Shown: positions 33,716 to 36,439 of the stretch, one piece after another
Layout: every line of letters starts with the position of its first letter
Position numbering within the stretch: the stretch's first letter is position 1
From: DASXMR01 sp036495525
GTDB lineage: Bacteria > Actinomycetota > Actinomycetes > Streptosporangiales > Streptosporangiaceae
Direction: 5' to 3'
Assembly (NCBI GenBank): GCA_036495525.1
Contig: DASXMR010000124.1
Span: 1 to 36,439 of the forward strand
Length of the DNA stretch: 36,439 nucleotides
The notes under the pieces: model-generated
Told to the model about the DNA's origin: nothing
The model's input: only the letters and a program-made list of their open reading frames with translations
Databases searched by the model: none
Made by a program: the position numbers and the translations under genes

Positions 33716-34813
33716 CTGTACCCCGCGAGCCGGCTGGCCGCGGTAGCCGCGGCGACCGGTGCGGCGGGCCTGGATGCCCTGCTGCTGACGCCCGGGCCTG
33801 ACCTGCGCTACGTCACGGGCTACGCCGCTCACCAGCTAGAACGGCTGACCTGCCTGACCGTGCCCGCCGCCGGGGAGCCGTTCCTGGTGGTGCCCGCCCT
33901 GGAGCTGCCCGCGGCGCAGGCATCGCCGGCCGGCGGCCTGGGCCTGGAGATCATCGGCTGGGGCGAGACCGAGGATCCGTATGCGATCGTCGCGGCCCGG
34001 CTCGGCAGCGTCCGCGCCGTCGGGCTCGCCGACCGGATGTGGGCCATGATGGTGCTGGCCCTGCAGGCCGCCCTGCCCGGAGCTCGCCAGGAGCTGGCCA
34101 GCCGCGCGCTCAGCGGGCTGCGCGCCCGCAAGTCCCCGGCCGAGGTGGCGGCACTGCTGGCCGCCGGCCAGGCGATCGACCGGGTGCATGCCCGGGTGCC
34201 TGGCTGGCTGGTGCCAGGCCGCACTGAGCTGGAGGTGGCCGCCGACATCAGCGACGCGATCATCGCCGAGGGGCACGCCCAGGCCGATTTCGCGATCGTC
34301 GCCTCGGGACCCAACGGCGCCAGCCCGCACCACTCCCCGGCGGACCGGATCCTGCAGCGCGGCGACGTCGTCGTCGTCGACATCGGCGGGACCATGCCCA
34401 GCGGCTACTGCTCGGACTGCACGCGCACCTACGCGATCGGCGCGGCGCCCGCCGAGTTCACTGGGTACTACGCGGTGCTGCAGGCGGCCCAGGAGGCCGC
34501 GTGCGCCGCCGTCCGGCCCGGCGTCAGCGCCGAGGCCGTGGACGCGGCGGCGCGGGAGCCCATCACCGCGGCCGGCTGGGGCGCCTACTTCATGCACCGG
34601 ACCGGGCACGGCATCGGCCTGGAGACTCACGAGGATCCCTACATCGTCGACGGCAACACCGAGCCGCTGGTGGCCGGGAACGCGTTCTCGATCGAGCCAG
34701 GGATCTACCGGGGGCCCGACGGCGCGCGGATCGAGGACATCGTGGTGTGCACGCCCGACGGCGTCCAGCGGCTGAACAACGGCAGCCGCGACCTCGTCGT
34801 CGTGCCCGCCTGA
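33716..34813 (+). CDS. M24 family Xaa-Pro aminopeptidase-like protein, abnormal start
   Basis: Pita-bread-fold metallopeptidase. The reading frame shows the creatinase N-terminal domain from DLYPASRLAAVAAATG and TPGPDLRYVTGYAAHQLERL. The M24 core has metal ligands Asp222 (VVDIGG), Asp234 (YCSDCTRTY), the His of GHGIGLETHEDPY, and the Glu residues in FSIEPGIY and ARIEDIVV. The first ATG/GTG/TTG in this frame after a stop is GTG 33860, which would cut off about 48 conserved residues. Upstream, GTG 33680 with GGGAG before it is in frame but is followed six codons later by TAG (33698). I place the start at CTG 33716 provisionally (365 residues). The family length is about 360-380. Confidence 0.7.
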   Translation: MYPASRLAAVAAATGAAGLDALLLTPGPDLRYVTGYAAHQLERLTCLTVPAAGEPFLVVPALELPAAQASPAGGLGLEIIGWGETEDPYAIVAARLGSVRAVGLADRMWAMMVLALQAALPGARQELASRALSGLRARKSPAEVAALLAAGQAIDRVHARVPGWLVPGRTELEVAADISDAIIAEGHAQADFAIVASGPNGASPHHSPADRILQRGDVVVVDIGGTMPSGYCSDCTRTYAIGAAPAEFTGYYAVLQAAQEAACAAVRPGVSAEAVDAAAREPITAAGWGAYFMHRTGHGIGLETHEDPYIVDGNTEPLVAGNAFSIEPGIYRGPDGARIEDIVVCTPDGVQRLNNGSRDLVVVPA

Positions 34814-34858
34814 GCGGTCGCGCCGGCCGTCACGCTGACGATGACTGCCAGGCGTGCT

Positions 34859-34900
34859 CGGCACCTCCGTACGGGGTGTTATCCCGGTACGGAGGTGCCG
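34859..34900. terminator. very stable hairpin between convergent genes
   Basis: A 14-bp perfect stem (34859-34872 with 34887-34900) continues, after one G/G mismatch, with GGG/CCC and closes on a 6-nt loop. It lies between the stops of the peptidase and the membrane protein gene and probably ends both transcripts. There is no T-run; an A/T-rich patch follows from 34903. Confidence 0.7.
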
Positions 34901-34952
34901 GAGAATTCAGATAATTTGCGCGGCACCGCTATTAATTCTGCGTGAACGGAGA

Positions 34953-35429
34953 CTAGTTTCCCGCGCCCTGCGCGAGCTGGCGGGAGTTCGCCGCGATATT
35001 CGCCGGGCCGGACTCCGCGCTGCGATTCCGGTTGTTCAGCGCGAACGCCACAATGATTACCACGAACCATTCGACGATTAGCGAGGCCAGGCCCAGTGGC
35101 TCCAGCCAGTTCCCTTTATCGCCGGGGTCGCCGGGGACGGCGACGCTGCGGGTGAGAATGTAGCCAAGCGCGGCCAGCAGGCTGACCAGACCGCAGAACG
35201 CCCAGGACAGCGTCGTCGGCTGCGCCAGCAGCCAGAGGCCGGCGAGCGGCGCGATGGCCGCCAGCAGGCAGAACCCCACAGTCAGCCAGACCGCCGCGCT
35301 GAGCTGGCCCTGGATCTCCAGCGCGTGCATTACCCCCACCGTCACCAGGCCGACCGCGGTAACGCCGCGCAGCGCGGGGTCGCCCGGCAGGGCCTGGCTC
35401 GAGCGCATCTCATTCAGGACAGCTGACAA
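34953..35429 (-). CDS. four-helix membrane protein of unknown function
   Basis: A small integral-membrane protein with four hydrophobic segments: VTAVGLVTVGVMHALEI, VWLTVGFCLLAAIAPLAGLW, WAFCGLVSLLAALGYIL and PLGLASLIVEWFVVIIVAFA. A hydrophilic stretch with PGDPGDKGNW lies between the third and fourth, and a polar Asn/Ser-rich tail ends the protein. TTG 35429 is preceded by GAAGGGA at a spacing of seven bases and gives 158 residues. GTG/ATG-type starts at 35489 or ATG 35408 are alternatives. No family is recognised with certainty. It is convergent with the peptidase gene. Confidence 0.6.
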   Translation of the reverse strand: MSAVLNEMRSSQALPGDPALRGVTAVGLVTVGVMHALEIQGQLSAAVWLTVGFCLLAAIAPLAGLWLLAQPTTLSWAFCGLVSLLAALGYILTRSVAVPGDPGDKGNWLEPLGLASLIVEWFVVIIVAFALNNRNRSAESGPANIAANSRQLAQGAGN

Positions 35430-35523
35430 GAGTACGTCCCTTCGAGTGGAATTCAGGCAGAACCGCGATGGCGTTTCGACCAGCGGCATTTCCGCGTCCC
35501 CTCACCACACGCATAGGCATGGG

Positions 35524-35836
35524 TCACCGGTTCACGAGCTGAGGTAATTTAACGTTGCCGTAACCCGTCGGCCACCCCGGCGGATGGCGCGCCCGGATAA
35601 GGTCTATAAGGAGAACTTCTGCCCTTAAGTCGACTCGGGTGCGAGGCGATCGGAATCTGATGACGCAGGCCCCGGTCCCCGCCGGTGACGGGTACCACGA
35701 AGACAACCGCGTGCGGCAGCACTAGGTGCAGCGGCCCTGAGACAACGACGACCGGCCGCTGGCCGGCCTGCTCGGACCCGATCACCGGATTCAGGTCAGC
35801 CAGCCAGACATCGCCAGGCCGCCGCGGCTGGCTTAC
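35524..35836 (-). pseudogene. decayed MazF/PemK-type endoribonuclease toxin gene
   Basis: Read from 35836 downward, the frame gives PGDVWLADLNPVIGSEQAGQ then RPVVVVSGPLHL and FVVPVTGGDRGLRHQIPIAS, the N-terminal two thirds of a MazF toxin. The start position holds GTA, overlapping the antitoxin stop by one base where a GTG would be expected. After SRLK the frame is lost; one base fewer in the CCC run at 35622-35624 restores AEVLLIDLIRARHPPGW to the stop at 35524. The gene thus has two lesions, a dead start codon and a +1 frameshift. No intact toxin can be made unless GTA initiates and the frame slips. Sequencing error is the main alternative. Confidence 0.65.
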
Positions 35837-36012
35837 TAGTCGTCCAGCCCGTCACCCGCGGCGTGATCCCACTCAGCCGGCTCGCTGACATAATTGGCCC
35901 ACTCGTGCGGGTCGGCCTGCAGCCGTGCGTAGTCCGCCTGGTGCTCGGGCCAGCTGACCTGGCCCGAGCACCACCGCGACGAAAGAACGGGGCCGAGGGG
36001 CTGCCCGGCCGG
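35836..36012 (-). pseudogene. C-terminal remnant of the cognate antitoxin
   Basis: The frame ending at TAG (35838-35836) reads EHQADYARLQADPHEWANYV then SEPAEWDHAAGDGLDD, an acidic, Trp-containing tail of the kind found in short RHH/CopG-type antitoxins beside MazF genes. No start codon is present between this and an in-frame TGA at 36015-36013, and the segment before EHQ (SSRWCSGQVSWP) overlaps a 15-bp inverted repeat, so the DNA-binding N-terminus is missing. The stop overlaps the toxin's expected start position, the usual coupling. Assignment rests on the tail and on the neighbour, so it is moderate. Confidence 0.5.
35939..35973. repeat. 15-bp perfect inverted repeat
   Basis: TGGTGCTCGGGCCAG (35939-35953) and its exact complement (35959-35973) flank a 5-nt loop. 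It lies about 50 bp downstream of the sugar ABC ATPase stop on the minus strand and could be that gene's terminator, although no T-run follows. One arm forms part of the antitoxin remnant. Confidence 0.75.
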
Positions 36013-36020
36013 TCACGGGA

Positions 36021-36439
36021 CTAGTCGTCGGCCACTGACGAGGCGGCGGGGTGGCCGATGGACAGGCCGCTCTCGGCGTCGAAGAACTGCAGGTTCTCGT
36101 TATTCACCGCGAGCTCGGCGGACTGGCCGGGCTTGATGTGGCTGCGGGCAGCGACGCGGGCGGTCCACATGGTCTTGTTGCCTTCCAGCGGGATGCCGGC
36201 CTCGTCATCGGGGTTGTCGGTCGCGGCCTGGGCGATGCTGTGGTGCTGCACGGGCGGCGCATTGATGCTGAAGATGACGTTGATCTCGCTGCCGAGCTCC
36301 TCGGTCACGGTCGTGGTGACCGGCATCCGGGGCCAGGCGGCCTCGGCCAGCGTCCCGTCCTCGAAGTCGGACGGCCGGACGCCGAGGATGACCTCGCGGC
36401 CGAAGTAGCTATCCAGGCCGGGCCGCGCGACGAGCAGCG
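36021..36439 (-). CDS. C-terminal part of a sugar ABC transporter ATP-binding protein (MsmK/UgpC type)
   Basis: The open frame runs off the right edge and ends SSVADD at TAG 36021. The visible 138 residues are the regulatory domain after the ATPase core: GLDSYFGREVILGVRPSDFE is the family's GxRPED-like motif opening the TOBE/OB fold. It is followed by TVTEELGSEINVIFSINAPP and a last OB strand SHIKPGQSAELAVNNENLQF with FFDAESGLSIG. This tail is typical of MsmK/MalK/UgpC ATPases that energise several sugar importers. Walker motifs lie outside the window. The substrate cannot be told. Confidence 0.88.
   Translation of the reverse strand, partial: LLVARPGLDSYFGREVILGVRPSDFEDGTLAEAAWPRMPVTTTVTEELGSEINVIFSINAPPVQHHSIAQAATDNPDDEAGIPLEGNKTMWTARVAARSHIKPGQSAELAVNNENLQFFDAESGLSIGHPAASSVADD

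Noticed and set aside
33472..33832. Short minus-strand frames in the gap before the M24 gene
   Set aside because: They overlap the conserved N-terminal coding sequence of the peptidase and the phosphatase promoter; no family features or ribosome binding sites.
36013..36040. TCGTCAGTG followed by TAGTCC on the minus strand, similar to the PafBC/RecA-NDp promoter motif
   Set aside because: It lies at the 3' end of the sugar ABC gene, has a 9-bp instead of an 8-bp spacer and mismatches at both ends, and leads only into the broken antitoxin.

Overview
The window comes from a high-GC actinobacterium (Actinomycetota). The evidence is a complete Pup-proteasome locus (arc, dop, pup, prcB, prcA, pafA), the pafBC-tatAC-helY tail that follows it in mycobacteria and many other actinomycetes, many GTG starts, and -10-only promoters of the TANNNT type. 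The family cannot be fixed from this sequence; a Streptosporangiales-like or related soil actinomycete is an inference.

Layout. 1-4186: tail of a dipeptide/oligopeptide ABC importer operon (two permeases and one fused double ATPase), closed by a very strong hairpin terminator. 4457-6508: a conserved actinobacterial trio (MSMEG_4193-type histidine phosphatase, DUF3090, SCO1664 family). 6524-9789: RlmA-like rRNA methyltransferase, PAC2 protein, HAD phosphatase and a small membrane protein. As I recall, mshC (mycothiol ligase) normally sits beside this trio; it is not here. 9922-13523: RecB-like nuclease with a probable Fe-S cluster, site-2 protease with CBS domains, and TrmI tRNA m1A58 methyltransferase. 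13647-20877: the Pup-proteasome system. ARC unfolds pupylated proteins, Dop removes or activates Pup, PafA attaches Pup, and PrcB/PrcA form the 20S core. 20959-24291: a tandem-FKBP lipoprotein, a DoxX-like membrane protein, a GNAT acetyltransferase and a DUF3866 protein. 24391-30609: PafB and PafC (WYL DNA-damage regulators), TatA, TatC and a HelY-type helicase.

30610-36439 looks more accessory: a headless GNAT remnant, a cysteine dioxygenase, a stand-alone 5'-3' exonuclease, a SpoIIE/PP2C phosphatase, an M24 aminopeptidase without a normal start codon, a four-helix membrane protein, a decayed MazEF-type toxin-antitoxin pair not called by simple ORF finding, and the C-terminal end of a sugar ABC transporter ATPase that runs off the window.

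Points most worth a second look: (1) the eroded toxin-antitoxin module at 35524-36012; (2) a series of exactly spaced leaderless promoters that fix start codons; (3) a PAC2 gene whose only well-placed start is ATC; (4) an M24 peptidase with an in-frame amber codon near its start; (5) a 14-bp tandem repeat between dop and pup. I saw no tRNA, rRNA, CRISPR array, insertion sequence or origin.
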